NCBI GenBank assembly: GCA_000934455.1
Contig: KN886150.1
Span: 21,998 to 62,209, forward strand
Source of the DNA: Apostichopus parvimensis
Taxonomy: Eukaryota > Echinodermata > Holothuroidea > Aspidochirotida > Stichopodidae
Direction: 5' to 3'
DNA: 40,212 nt
This document shows, piece after piece, positions 1 to 11,900 of the stretch; positions within the stretch are counted from its first letter, which is position 1; each line of letters opens with the position of its first letter. A program made the position numbers and the translations under genes. Below the pieces are notes generated by a model that was not told where the DNA came from, did no database searches, and saw nothing but the letters and a program-made list of their open reading frames with translations.

Positions 1-1
1 T

Positions 2-250
2 TTAGAAATGTTTCACCCACACAATGGGATGCTTGATGAACCCTCAGCAGGCCTTATGAGGCTGATTGAGACCGGTAAGCTTGTAAAAAAATTGCCTTGG
101 CCTGAGGAGCAAAAGCCTATCGATGACACAACTGGACATGTTCACCCCGTGACTGGTTCCAACGAACACTATTGCCTTTTTGACAGACTGCATGAAAGAA
201 ATACTCGGGGTGAATTTGCAATTTTAAGCAGAGTACAGTTTGTTCCATAG
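2..250 (+). CDS. Unrecognised reading-frame tail, open at window start
   Basis: An open frame enters the window and ends at a TAG at 248-250. The first Met is at position 8, but tttag just before position 6 could be a splice acceptor, so this may be a terminal exon. The 80 residues are hydrophilic and rich in His, Pro and Glu, and end in a short stretch finishing RVQFVP. I recognise no domain. An AATAAA lies about 55 bases after the stop, which suits the 3' end of a transcribed unit. Since the next kilobase is transposon debris, it could equally be part of a mobile element gene. The function is unknown. Confidence 0.35.
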   Translation, partial: LEMFHPHNGMLDEPSAGLMRLIETGKLVKKLPWPEEQKPIDDTTGHVHPVTGSNEHYCLFDRLHERNTRGEFAILSRVQFVP

Positions 251-303
251 TTTATTCGGTAAAGTTATAACACCCAAGCATAAGAACAGTTGCACAGTGA
301 AAT

Positions 304-309
304 GAATAA
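304..309 (+). terminator. Possible polyadenylation signal AATAAA
   Basis: AATAAA lies 54 bases after the stop of the open frame that ends at 250. The distance is normal for a short 3' UTR. No other evidence of a transcript end is visible. Confidence 0.3.
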
Positions 310-639
310 AAACAATTATTTCTTGAATCAGATGTCAACAGTAAAGTAGACCTATATCTTCTTTTCCAGATGTATATTGGACCTGCGAACAGAGACAAAT
401 TCGGAATCAGCTTCAGCTACACAAGATATGGCAAAGCCAGTGACATTCGACCATTGGGTAAAGTATAGAAACAAATTTCGCAAATCCATCAAAACCGAGA
501 GGGAACGATCATACTTCTAAGAACCAAGAGGGTGATAAAAGTCGGGAAACTAATCCACCGAAGTCAGAAGCACCAAAAACACCATAACACAGGTAGAGAC
601 GACACAAGGAAGAGAGGAGAGCCTACTTCGCCAAGCCGC

Positions 640-1751
640 AGAAAGTAATAAAAACAAAGTGGAGTAAGCCTGTCATGTGGTCAGTGGCGTAGGAAGGTAC
701 TTTTGAGTGGGGGGGGGGGCTGAAGACTAATGGCCGGCCTGGGGGAGGGGTCTAAGTTTTTATTTTTTGCATTTCCAGGTGGCCTCAGATGCAATTTGGT
801 GCAATATATAGCACACTTCAACACCCACTCCATTTTGTAAATAATTTTGCATTTTCACCTGGACTTAGATGCAATTTGGTGTTCCACATGAGATTTTTTC
901 TCATTTGGAAATGAAAAAGGGGTTTTCTGACTTTCGAAGCGGGGGGCGGAATGATACTTCCGCCCCCCATATTTTTCAATGGGGATGGCGCCCCCAGCAC
1001 CCCCGGTTCCTACGCCCTTGCATGTGGTTATCACACTTACAACTAACTGAAGATGAAAGAACGATACTTCTCGAAAAGAAATGGTTAAATGATATCATAA
1101 TGAATGCAGGACAAAACATATTGAAGAATTCATCAGGTGTTGGGGGGTTGCGAAAATAATTTGCTTATTCAATCTACTGGTTTCGTTCCTGAATCTGGTG
1201 AATTTGTGCAGGTGGTTAACATGACTAATTCTTATGGGTTGTGCTATATAAGTAGTATCGGTATGACAGGGCCAAACGTAAGGTTGTTTGATAGTTATGT
1301 ATCTGGCAGAAAGTCATACCCACTCGACATAGTTAAAGCCGCAGCATGCCTCTTGCAAACCAAGGAATCAGAATTATTTATCCACGTAATGAATGATACT
1401 CAGCAGACTGACGGTTCTTCATGTGGTGTGTTTGCACTTGCTTTTGCATCTACTCTTTGCGCCGGTGAAGACCCAACAACGATGCACTATGACGAGGGTA
1501 TATACCATGTGGCAAGAGTTAATTAATAACCTGATTGATTTGCAAATGTTACCTTTCGATATTCGAGCTTTCAACAGATCCGTGAATAGACGGCGCATAT
1601 ATCTTGACAGAAGGAATATTTTGCACGTGCAGGAGACCAGATGACGGCAATACAACTAATTGGCACTGTGTGCAGTTTGTAATGAATGGTTCCACGAGGC
1701 CTGCGTACGACGGATACCAAAACGGGAGTTTTATTGCTCTTTCTGTCGCGG
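640..1751 (+). pseudogene. Ulp1-like (C48) protease plus PHD-finger relic, broken
   Basis: Pieces of one protein lie in order in shifting frames. Sequence before 682 joins sequence from 1029 to encode a segment ending LSHLQLTEDERTILL and KKWLNDIIMNAGQ, typical of the start of a Ulp1/SENP cysteine protease domain. After a frame change near 1140-1160 come LFDSY (catalytic Asp) and NDTQQTDGSSCGVFALAFA (Gln and Cys of the catalytic set). Another frame change near 1500 continues with INNLIDLQMLPFDIR. From about 1660 a third frame gives CAVCNEWFHEAC and FYCSFC, the Cys/His pattern of a PHD finger. The usual catalytic His-Trp appears as Tyr-Gly (TATGGG). Such Ulp1-PHD proteins are usually transposon-borne in marine invertebrates (family knowledge). 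The shifts, the lost His and an inserted hAT MITE show it is dead. Confidence 0.75.
682..1020. mobile_element. hAT-type MITE with 8-bp TSD (339 bp)
   Basis: The element starts CAGTGGCGTAGGAA and ends TTCCTACGCCCTTG, an imperfect terminal inverted repeat of hAT type. It is flanked by identical 8-bp duplications CATGTGGT at 674-681 and 1021-1028. Inside are G-rich and C-rich stretches but no coding capacity. Removing the element and one duplication restores a continuous frame of the Ulp1-like relic, so it inserted after that gene arrived. Confidence 0.9.
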
Positions 1752-1898
1752 AGAAGGTTTAGTAAGCGAAAGGTAAAGGCAAGTAAAGAAAGAATGGGTA
1801 ACATTCGATCTTTCCATGCTGGGGAAGTTAGCTTGTGGGGGCCCGGTTCCAGAATAGTTTGGGGGCCCTTTCACGATTAGGCCCACTATGTTAGCGGA

Positions 1899-1918
1899 GC
1901 GCCACCATAGGTTGGCGC
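1899..1918. repeat. Conserved hairpin core of the hAT repeat family, copy 1
   Basis: GCGCCA and TGGCGC form a 6-bp stem around an 8-base loop. The same stem with similar flanks recurs at 24821-24840 and, inverted, at 33587-33605. Confidence 0.5.
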
Positions 1919-2213
1919 GTAGCGTGCACGAACATTTTGGCAGAAAATGCTTCCCAGATCGCTAGAAATGGCACTTCCCAGGCCTTGCAAGTTGCATCTT
2001 AACATTTCAACTTTGAAATCTCATGTTCTGGAATTGACTATTGTCACATTTAATATGTACTTTTTTTTACACTGTTTTTTTTCTTCTAATACCCCTCCAT
2101 GAATCAATATTCCGTTTACCGTATGAGAAATATATTCCCGCCAACTTTCCCCTTCCCAAGTGTCTAATGGGGGAAATTCATTTACTTCTGTTTCAGAGTG
2201 AACGTTGAACCCA

Positions 2214-2432
2214 TCATGGCATGTCTTTAGCAAACTGACTGATGATGTCATCGACGTGGATAGTTTTGAGAACGTCGGGTTTCATAGCAAGGATGCTGAG
2301 TTTGACGAGCCTAGATTGGCCCATCACAGAACGGAGGGGTCTCTTTATCAGCTTGAGTCGAGAAAACGATCGCTCACCGCTACAATTCGATACCATGAGT
2401 GCCAAACAAATCCTGAGTAGGATTTCGACGTG
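2214..2432 (-). pseudogene. hAT transposase C-terminal dimerisation domain, relic
   Basis: Reading leftward from 2432, the frame gives HVEILLRICLALM, then SNCSGERSFSRLKLIK and RPLRSVMGQSRL, ending at a stop at 2214-2216. The SGERSFSxLKLIK block followed by LRSxMGQxRL is the signature of the hAT family C-terminal dimerisation region, as in ZMYM1-like and other domesticated or mobile hAT proteins. A TAA at 2433-2435 interrupts the frame directly upstream, and no BED zinc finger or DDE catalytic segments were found, so this is a fragment of a dead transposase. It probably belongs to the hAT group whose short derivatives occur elsewhere in the window. Confidence 0.85.
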
Positions 2433-2819
2433 TTACGCAAATACCGTGCATCCTTATAGGCCCCATGTATTTATGGAAAGACAACTTTTGTTCAGTGTGG
2501 AGTTTCGAACAAAGGTCCGTATTTTACATGTTGACCATTGACGGACGGACGGAAAGGCATCTTAATTATGCCTGCATTTTTGGACACCCATATGTGGAGG
2601 CCCTTAATGTGGGGGCCCGGGGCCTGGGCCCCGGCGGGCCCGCCGTAAATCCGGCACTGATTCCAAGACTTAGTAACATTCAAGAACCGTTACGGCGTAC
2701 ACAAGTGGCATATATGCTGTGGCTGTACAACTTTATAACTTTGTTGATCGCATTGCTTTCAACAATACTTTCACCGATGCAAATGAAAACTTAGCTGATT
2801 TAGAAAAGCAACCTGAGAA

Positions 2820-5800
2820 TTTAGCATATGAATATCCGGGGATTAACTCTAGTCCATACAGACAGTGCAGATGGTTTTGATCTCAAATATATCCACGGCT
2901 AAGCTTGTCATATAAATCACCAATATATCGTTGTATGAAACACTCATATACACGAGATGACGCATGCAAAAGTAGGTTTAGATGGTAGAAATCCGATTTC
3001 GGAAGGGCCACGGCTTATACTACAAGAAAGTAGGAAGGAAAATGATTAAGCTTCTTAATGATAATTCTCAATCGGTACCAATCGAGGACGTAATTAATGT
3101 AAAGTTCATTAATTGTCAACATTCTCAATGCGATACTAAAGGTCACTTTTCCTAAAATGGGACTTGGACAAGATTTAAGTTTTTAATGCCATAGTTTTTA
3201 TGTTTGTTTTAAATTGCTTCACCGGTAGGCGACAATGAATCGGGTGGCTCTGATGATACCCTCCAAAAGTTGGATAATACATATATCAAGTCATGGTGAT
3301 GCCAAATGCTTCATGAAATGATATATGGGGGACCTACAGCTAGGCAATGTTTCAGTCAACTGTATAGTACGTATAAAGTTAAAAATAAAAAATAAAAAAA
3401 CTCATTATCAGATCATTTGCGTGTATTTAAGAAATTTTGTGATTCAACTTTATCATTTCGAGTATTACTCAGTGGTTTTGCGTTGTTTATTGGTCATGAG
3501 GAGGGGGCGGCAAGAATTTGTTTTACCTCTCAGTGAAGTTGACTTCCTGCACGAACCCCTTGCCCCTATGAAACAAGGGAATTAGCCCAATGAAGGGGTT
3601 TTGATAAATTTCGTATACATCCTCTAAACGTTGTATGAATTTGGGAGCGACCGGATGTCGCGTTTTCCCGTGGGGGGGGGGGACTTTGTCAACCTCTCAG
3701 TGATCACGGACTTACTATTTTTTTAGATTAGTTCTACCTGCAGATCAATGAGAGATTTTGGACTTTGTCGAAATTTGTGTACTACTGCTTGAGATTTAGC
3801 CTCTGTTAGCGATATAGCCCTACTGGAAGTCTCGAGTGCAGTCGTAAATGACAATTTTTCTGTAAACGCTTCGAGTTTGAAAATTATTTGCTTGTCTCCT
3901 TTTCCCAGTATTCTGGTTGTAAGTTATAGTTAAAAATTGTTAGTCAACTTGTTCCGATTATTTTTGGGCTTACCTGCAGGAGCTGGATCGGGGCTGTTCC
4001 CCCTCCCCCCCCCCCCCCCCCACCCGACACACGGGCAGAAAAATACGGTTTGGAGATACGCATATACAGACATATATGTACGTGCTTTTATTGCTCTCCA
4101 TGTCTTACGCTCGGCCCTAGACAAGTACGTACACAACATGAACAACACCTTCCGATCGAACTTTACGTGTTACAATTAGTGACACCAATGTGAAAGGCTG
4201 GGATGAAAAATAGTTAATTTCAACCAAAGAATGTCAACACAACAAGTGTCTATTTTACGCCGATGAGCAAGTGATACATTGTCTGATTCAGGTTTGTACA
4301 ATTTTCTGTTGTAACTTAACCACGATGCGGAGTCGCATAATTTGCTAGTTCCAAGTTCCAGCCGATTTAGGCTCTCACGAAATTGCGGCTAGGCCTAACT
4401 TACTGTAGGTTGCAGTAGGTAAGTATTAACACTAACGGGCCTAGACTACGTCGGTAGACTCAGTGCAAACATTGCACTTTGGCCAACGTTAGGCCTACCG
4501 GTAGGCGGTAGACTAGGCCTTCAGAATTAAGGTAGCGTAGGCTACATGCAGGTATTCCAAACCCTGTGCTAAAGAATTCCTTAACAGGTACAGCCAGTGA
4601 CTAAATGTAGTGGGATTGGGAAGGTATATTACTGCTTATTGTGTATACATTACATAGAGTAAAATTTACTAACTTTAGTTAGGCCCAGGGGCCTAACTAA
4701 ATTTACAATACAGTTTGTAGTCAATGGATAAACAAAGTCATCATAAATAAAATATTTACACTAGGCCTACCTTATTTTAAGCCTTAGGTGACCATATTTT
4801 ATTTTTTGCAGGAAATCCGGGGGCATAATTGATGTTGATGTTAAGGGTTAGTTACCTGTAAACTCTACGTTTAAGAGAGAGGTAGCATTGTGAGGCCATC
4901 TCAAGTTTTAGTAGTCCTATGATAAACTATCATTCTTCCCCTAAGAATCCCTGTCCATGTTAGGAAAATATGTCCTACTCAAAAGCATTAATAAACTTAT
5001 ATGCTTCTCCACAGTTACTCTGAATGAAGCAACAAAATTTCTTGTTATGGTCATGTCTAGGTCTCAAAAGCGGTTTTAAGTAAGGTTAAAGTAATATAAG
5101 GATTTCCTCCACTGAGACCCCAACTCCAGGGTATGTTATAGTTCTTCCAGACATGAAGGTTACTGGAAGTCTGATTATTTATTACCTAAGATGTTTTTAC
5201 ATTGTATGAAACTGTTGAATGATTTGGGTGCCTTTACGTTTATTATAAACATGCAGTCACAGCCTATGTTCAAGCTGTTTTCATAAATGGCCTAACAAAG
5301 TAAAATTGAAACTTTTCAGTGCTTTTCTATAATTTGGGAGATTTTCTGAGGACATAACATAATATAAAGGGCATTTTCCAGGGACTCTGTTAATCCTATG
5401 ATTGCAAATTATGAAATCTGGGGATTGTACAAGGAAATTGACTCTCCAGGGGATATCTGCATGGTTACCTTGCTGTATCATATTGGAATTGAGGGGAAAT
5501 GTTATCCAAGCTTTTTAGCAGTTTTGCAGTTTCAGTAATTATTCTTATGATATGTTGGTTCAACTTACCCTGACTTTACATCTTTTGTGGTTTTGTCTTT
5601 ATCGGGAAGCATGATCTCATATGCTATATAGAGCGTTGTCCCGGCCATGTCTCTCAGTGTACATTTTGTATAGGGTGGCCACTGAAATGACATCAAAATG
5701 GAGGACATGGCAAGAAGAATTGGTGCTGCTTGTCATGAACCAATGTGTCAAAGCTTGAAGGAGAAACCCTGCGTATTAATTACGATTTGCAAAGCATTAA

Positions 5801-6457
5801 TCTATATATATGTACAGCACATGCCTATTCCGATGGAAGTACACTGCACAGTGTACGACTGTAGAGTATTACAGAAACCTGTAAATCCTGTAGAAACGTT
5901 AGACAAACATGCATCAAGCAAACGGTCCTTGTAGGTTGAGTGTAGTTTGAGAAAACCAAATTTCATTTGTTTGCAACCAAAATATGTTGTGGAGGTCGTC
6001 CAGTGGATATTAACATTAAATTTAAATAACATTGTAACCAAAAAGGGCCTACCCACAAATAGGTAAAATGTTAATTTGCTATCACCCCTAAAGCTGGTGT
6101 TCTATTCACCAGCCTACACATACAGTATCTCATGCAGTCTGCATCCTACAGTGACATACAGGCACTGGTCATTTTAATTTAGCTACATTTCGTCGAACAA
6201 TCAGATTTGCTGTTCGGACAAGCCATAAGGCCTCGTGGTCCAATGGACCACACACACAAATATTTGAAAAATGTGTACAAAATGCTTCCTATGAGTACCA
6301 AATATGTCCTAGTGAGTATAAATTGTGTCTTCCGTTATTTTTTCATCAGGTACCTTAGAAATGTAGATAACATTTTTTCCTTAGTTTCTCTTCAAAAGTA
6401 CTGTATAATAAGCATGTAAGAGTATTTTCTTGTATTAATCACTGTGGTAACATCAAT
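2820..6457. other. No recognisable gene
   Basis: This region is AT-rich, with short chance open frames only. It holds a G-run near 3672-3682, a C-run near 4002-4020, and a stretch at about 4380-4790 rich in the short palindrome AGGCCT. No splice-bounded exon or conserved protein was identified. A 5' noncoding exon of the small membrane protein gene at 6491 may lie here, but I cannot place it. Confidence 0.5.
4001..4020. repeat. Poly-C tract
   Basis: An almost pure run of C in otherwise AT-rich sequence. Similar runs of nine or more G or C recur through the window. Confidence 0.8.
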
Positions 6458-6490
6458 TGTTTTTGACAGGTTTTCGATCAATCTACATAG

Positions 6491-6703
6491 ATGGATAGAC
6501 AAGGCAAGATTGGGTCGACATTGGAAGAAAAGTCAGCCGCTCGAAAAGTCTGGTTGAAGTTATACAACAAGCACATGCCAGGCTTCACTGACGTATTTGA
6601 TGAAGACACTTTCTATTGGACTGCACTCGCGATTGTGATATCAACTGTTTTAGTGGCATATTTCTTTTCTCGCCGGATAACTTTGAGACCAGTCGACTGG
6701 TGA
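6491..6703 (+). CDS. Small single-pass membrane protein, 70 residues
   Basis: A single-exon frame runs from ATG at 6491 to TGA at 6701-6703. A good splice acceptor (TTTTTGACAG) lies at 6460-6469, so the coding exon is probably joined to an upstream noncoding exon. Residues 1-40 are hydrophilic with mixed charge (LEEKSAARK, then FDEDTF). Residues 42-60 form one membrane helix (WTALAIVISTVLVAYFF). The tail begins with Arg-Arg and ends RPVDW. The positive residues after the helix suggest a cytosolic C-terminus by the positive-inside rule. No signal peptide is seen. I do not recognise the family; it is the size of SMIM-type proteins. The non-random layout and the acceptor make it more likely real than a chance frame. 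Confidence 0.6.
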   Translation: MDRQGKIGSTLEEKSAARKVWLKLYNKHMPGFTDVFDEDTFYWTALAIVISTVLVAYFFSRRITLRPVDW

Positions 6704-8960
6704 TTAATCATAAAGATGACGTTAACGAGTATGAAGTACACTAGAAGAGTTTGTAAACTTAGGTAGGTGTTGATCTGTCATGTTTCAAAAGGATTTATGA
6801 AATTATAGTACCTATATAAGTAAAGTATGATGGTTTTAGATATATCAATATTGTAAATTACCAGAAAAATACAAAGCAGCAGTTGTCACACGGAAGCATA
6901 TATATATGTACGTATATTTGCGGGTTAAAAACGATGCCATCTCCCACCAAACATTTTATTGTTGTGGTGTATGAGTGTATTACTGATTCCCCTCGCCTTG
7001 GATCACACCTTGTCTGAAACACAAAAAACACCCATTTTAATATTATCACAGTTGTCTGTATGCTGTAAACTCTTAAAATGCTTCCAAAAGAGCTTCATGA
7101 GATTTGAAAGTTCCTCAGACTGATAATAAGGTATCTCGCCCTCCACTTTTTAAATTGCAAACTTTTCTTTTTCACTGAGCAGGATTATATATGATTAAAA
7201 TATGCAATATGTCTAGGAGAAATGTCAGTTTCCTTGTTTTTTTTATTTTTTTTATTTTACTTTAACCTCGAACTGGTGAGAACTTAAGTGAAAATCCTTA
7301 ACAAACTGTCCAACAGAATGGAGATTGGAAAACAACTCTTTAGATAAACGCGTCATTTGTACCTCAAAAGCAGTTTATTTGACAATTATAATATAGTGGT
7401 TGCCCAGCAAGGGTTACTTTTTGCAGTATCACTATTGAAGTTAATCAAACTTGTGCTACACAAAAGCAGTATTTGTTTAGCAGCTTGTGTTCACAGAACA
7501 TTAGTATTTGGAACTGTTTTCAGTATTTCACAGTGGGGTGATATCTTGCTTTGTTAGGTCGAATCCAGTCATTACCAGTATTTTTCCCTGACTTAAGTCC
7601 CTGCATGTATCTATGGGGTATAACTGGACGAACTTGTAGAAGTCGCTTGACTATTGTTTCGGAAGTTTCTAAGCAAAAGCTTGTTTGTTTAGGGTAATAA
7701 TGTACAATAACTTACCAAGGCTTACATGATTTTGTACTGAATGAATGCATTCTTGGTAAACATTGTTATAGTTCAAACAAATGAATCTGAAATCCCTTCA
7801 AAACTAGACCTTGTACAAGTCACTTGACTTTTGAACTAAAAGAAATCGAAAACACGAACGGGCAAAAGATAAAGGACATGTTACACTTAAAGCTATGCTG
7901 TATTGGCCCTAAATATGCGAGATATTCAAATATGGTCACCTTTGGTCAAATTCTTAAACTGTTTTTATTACAACCGTTGAGGAAATTTTCCTCACAGGGA
8001 CATACAGTGATCTTGTGTGTTTCTTACAAAAAATGTCTGAGAACAATTTGGAGAGTAAAGACTTCAAGTAAAGTACTTTTTGAAAACTTCTAGCAATTAT
8101 AGCGTGCTATAATTTGGAGTCTATACTGACTACCTTTAAGGTAAAACAAAAGTTCAGCAGAAAAAATGTTAACTAAAATACTTTGATTTGTTATTTCTTT
8201 AAGTTTTATTTAGAGAGATACAAAATATGCTGCTGAAAATCTCTAACATTTAAGGTTTTAATGTCTGTTGGGGTTTGTGTTCTCCCTTTTTTCTGAAAGC
8301 TACATAAGTTTTCAAATGGAAACTTGTTTCTTTGTACGGCAATAATGTACAATTAACTTACCACTTAGGCTACTGTACATAAATTTCTATTGATTGAATG
8401 CATGCCTTGCAACCATGGTAACAGTTCAAGTAAACCAATATCAGTGAAATCCCCTTAAATCTAGACCTTAATCTAATTTCGGTTTACAAGTTTCCAGAAA
8501 GGAGCTATACATTTAGAACAATAGAGCAGCCGTTCACTGGTGGAGGTTAATCTTTCTTAATTGTAATTGAATCAAACCTAAAAGGTCGTCATACATACAG
8601 CTGATACAGTTAGGCATACATGGTTACTGGTGTGTGTCGCCAGGACCTACAGTCAATACACCTACTACCTAGGAGATTACTTGTGTTAGGTAATCTTTAT
8701 TGATTTAAGACCTCTTTGCAAGATTCCATGCTGCAGTGTGTGTCTTTGACATAGTATGGTTGGGTAGGAGGGTAAAGTCGCCAAACGTACAGTACAGTAG
8801 GCAAACACAACATTTTCCCAGAGAGTTGGCTATGTAAGACAGGGAACGTTGTAGGAAAACAAGCTGTTGTTACTTGGAGTAGTACTGAGCCTACAAATCA
8901 TACATTTTTTTGGTCATCTTTTGCTTTTTTAGACATTTTGGTAGAGTTTCTCATGGCCTG
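6704..8960. other. No recognisable gene (intergenic, NCS1 5' region)
   Basis: AT-rich sequence with chance frames only. The 3' UTR of the 6491 gene must lie at its left end; no canonical AATAAA is close to that stop. Two partly similar stretches, near 7680-7800 and 8330-8460, share phrases such as ACGGCAATAATGTACAATTAACTTACC and ATTGAATGCAT-like words in altered form, hinting at an old local duplication. The 5' UTR of NCS1 lies at the right end. Confidence 0.4.
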
Positions 8961-11900
8961 ATGGGGAAATCTGGAAGTAAACTTAACCAGAAGCAATTAG
9001 AGGAACTGTGTGATAAAACCCATTGTGAGTATCTGTATACAGTAATACTATGAAAGATTTATTGATGTACTTGTTGTTCTAGTAGCCAAGATTAGGGAAC
9101 ATTAATGATAAAATCATTAGAGCTGCCATATAATATGTTAATGTTTCAACAATGGCATCAAAACAGTTCATAATTTTGGCACATTGACATCACATTATTT
9201 TGGAATTTTTTAATAAGCTTGCAAACGTTGCATTTTGACCAGATACTTTACTTAACATTAAATTATAAGCTATTTGGTTATAAAAATTGGAAACCATTTT
9301 GTCTATATGTTGCTGATTACATGTAAAGTACTTGCAACTCCATTGCCTCAAAATTCAAGAGAAAATTGATGTATATATTGAAAACAATACTGTATAGCAA
9401 TGTTACTGTATAGCAATATCATGTTCTGAAGTATCAGTTAATGGATGTTGAAAGTAATGGACTACATGCTGTGAAGAAACATGGGCTGTTCTGTGTAAAT
9501 TATAAAGAGTAGAATCACTAGAATGGTCAATGGTTGAAGTTTCGACCCAGATAGTCCTGGATTTGAGTAGAAGTTCAGGATATTTTAGATTTTACGGCAG
9601 ATGTACAGTACCTACAAAACACTTGTGATACCAGGGAAACCTCTTTAAGGTCTAAACTCTCGGTTGTCCGAACGTCAAAGTTGGTTGTACCAAAATAACA
9701 AAGAATAATTCAATACTGTATGTACACTGTAGGAGAGATGTGTAGGTTTGGTAGAGAGAACACCAGGTTTGGGCCAGTAAAAGCCCCCTTTTGGGGGATC
9801 ATAGACCTATATAATATATATTTGTGTTATGTCAGTATCTTCAAAGTGATGGAGGCTGATACCATATTAATAAGTTTACCTCTTTAGGGGGTATTAAGTT
9901 GCATTGCAATCTGAATTTGATTTAAACAACTAGTTGTCTGCCAGAGGACCGCCAAAGATAATTTTGGTTGTAAGATGCATAACTTGATACTGTAGTTTAT
10001 GAAATTGCAGCATGCATACATGTACCTTTCTTATGGAGTTGCATGATTCTTTTGTGCCTACGTTTCTGGAGAATGCATCCTAATCATTTTGTCTGCTGTT
10101 CATTGCAACAGTAGGTCAATATTCAATTGGTTACCATGGTAGCCTGCCAAACTAAATTTCAGGTAAATTGTCAATTACAAGAAATGACGATATTCTTGGA
10201 TTACTGACACAAAGTGGCAACTTTAATGCTAGTTTGAATTTTCCCTCGTATGGCAAGTAACCCACTGCCTCAATGAGCTCTCTTGGTTTTAAATATGCAA
10301 ACAAATTGTTCTCTGAATAACGTGTGTTTTGCATTACCAGTATAATTTTGTTGTAACTTTCAATATATACTCTTTCCAAACAGTTTCAGAAAAAGAAATA
10401 GTGCAATGGTAAGTGTTTTGTCCTTTATAATTTAAGTATTAACAGTATTTAACAAAGTCTGAGGCTTTAAATATGTATACACTGTATGTATATATATTGC
10501 TGCATGTATAATAATACAGGTATAATTGGTACAATTCCAAGCGTTTATCGTCTGGCTGGTTGTCTATATATATTACTTCTTTAATACTGTGCTAGACATC
10601 TCTTTGTCTCAATGTTTATGTTTGCTTTGTTAAGCCTAAGTTTCTCTTCTTTCTAGCAGAAAGTGAAAAGATACAAAAAATAAGGGGAAAAAAAGACAAT
10701 TTTGCAAGATAGAAAATAATTGCAGATATTAATTGGCAAACATGAATGATGTGTAACCTTGATGATCAGACAAAGATTTTAGCCTGCTCACTGCTCAGCT
10801 AGACCAGACCTATTTATACTACCACATATATTTCTCTGTTTTTACAGGCATAAAAGTTTTGTGAGGGATTGCCCACATGGAGCATTATCCAAAGAGGTAA
10901 GTGTCAGTAGTGATGATGGGCATGCTATGTGCACTTTTTATGTATTCTAGCCTCCACCCCCTCCATGCCTACTTTCAGAATCAATCCATTCATGTGGTGA
11001 ACGCCAAAGACAACAACTTGATTCGATGTTTGACAAAAGCTTTCAACAAAGATTTAATTTCAGTTAAAACATTTTTTTTCCATTCTATTTTATTACACTC
11101 TATCCATGGAACACTAATATGTCAGAGTAGCAAGCTGGCAGTATGTAAGATCATAAAAACAAAAAATACTAAGAACTAGTTATAAGAAAATTAGTCGGAG
11201 CATCAAATCTGTCACAGGCCAGATCTATGGGGTGAAACGGACTGACATTAAACGTATATATTAAGGCATGGAACAGAAGAACTCTTGTAGAAGGTAGTGC
11301 ATATTTTGAAAATGGTTATCTTGAAAACCAGAATGGCTTTAAAATTGACGACCTGCACTCAAGTTTTTATTTTTTTAATACTTCATTTAATACTTCTATG
11401 CGATTGTGACAACTGAAAATTCTACCCAGCGTCATCCTTGAAATATCTAATATTGGTAGACAGAGGAAATCAAAGTTTATCAGTTTATACGATACAACCC
11501 TTTGTCTAAACCATATTTCATTTACATTTTTGCTGTAATATTGTACTTATGTTGTCAATTTCTCTCAGGAATTCATCCAGATTTATCAACAGTTCTTTCC
11601 ATTTGGCGATGCCACCAAATTTGCCTCCTTTGTGTTCAAAGTCTTTGATGAGAATCAGGTGAGGACGTTTATAAATTCTCTTTTTCGATATATTTACAGT
11701 TTTCCTTAATTTTTGTGTACAATTATTTAACATGAGTACAGAAAAGTAGGAGCATGAATCTTGGAGTTCTCTAAAACCTAAGAAGGGACACGCCAGTAGA
11801 AAGAAAGGGAAGGAAAAGAAAGTTGCACACACATTCACACATGTAGACAACCCATCGTACCATACGTGATTGTTTTCTTCTTGGAATTTAAAGTTACATA

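Larger units (their letters stand above)
1830..2659 (-). mobile_element. Decayed hAT transposon, - strand orientation
   Basis: The right boundary is the hAT-type end CCGTAAATCCGGCACTG at 2643-2659 with GGGCCC-rich sequence inside it. The left boundary is only approximate: G-rich sequence from 1836 lacks a clear terminal repeat, and I found no matching copy of the expected duplication (ATTCCAAG at 2660). The interior encodes the C-terminus of a hAT transposase (2214-2432, - strand). At 1885-2010 it shares a conserved stretch, including AGCGGAGCGCCACC, with the elements at 24755 and 33387. Confidence 0.65.

Noticed and set aside
370..459. Exon-like piece starting MYIGPANRDKFGI after TTCTTTTCCAG
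   Set aside because: It has an acceptor and a possible donor (GTAAAG), but no partner exons or recognised family, and it sits in transposon debris.
869..1020. Protein-like frame on both strands before the Ulp1 relic
   Set aside because: This is the interior of the MITE at 682-1020; only the part after 1029 belongs to the protease relic.
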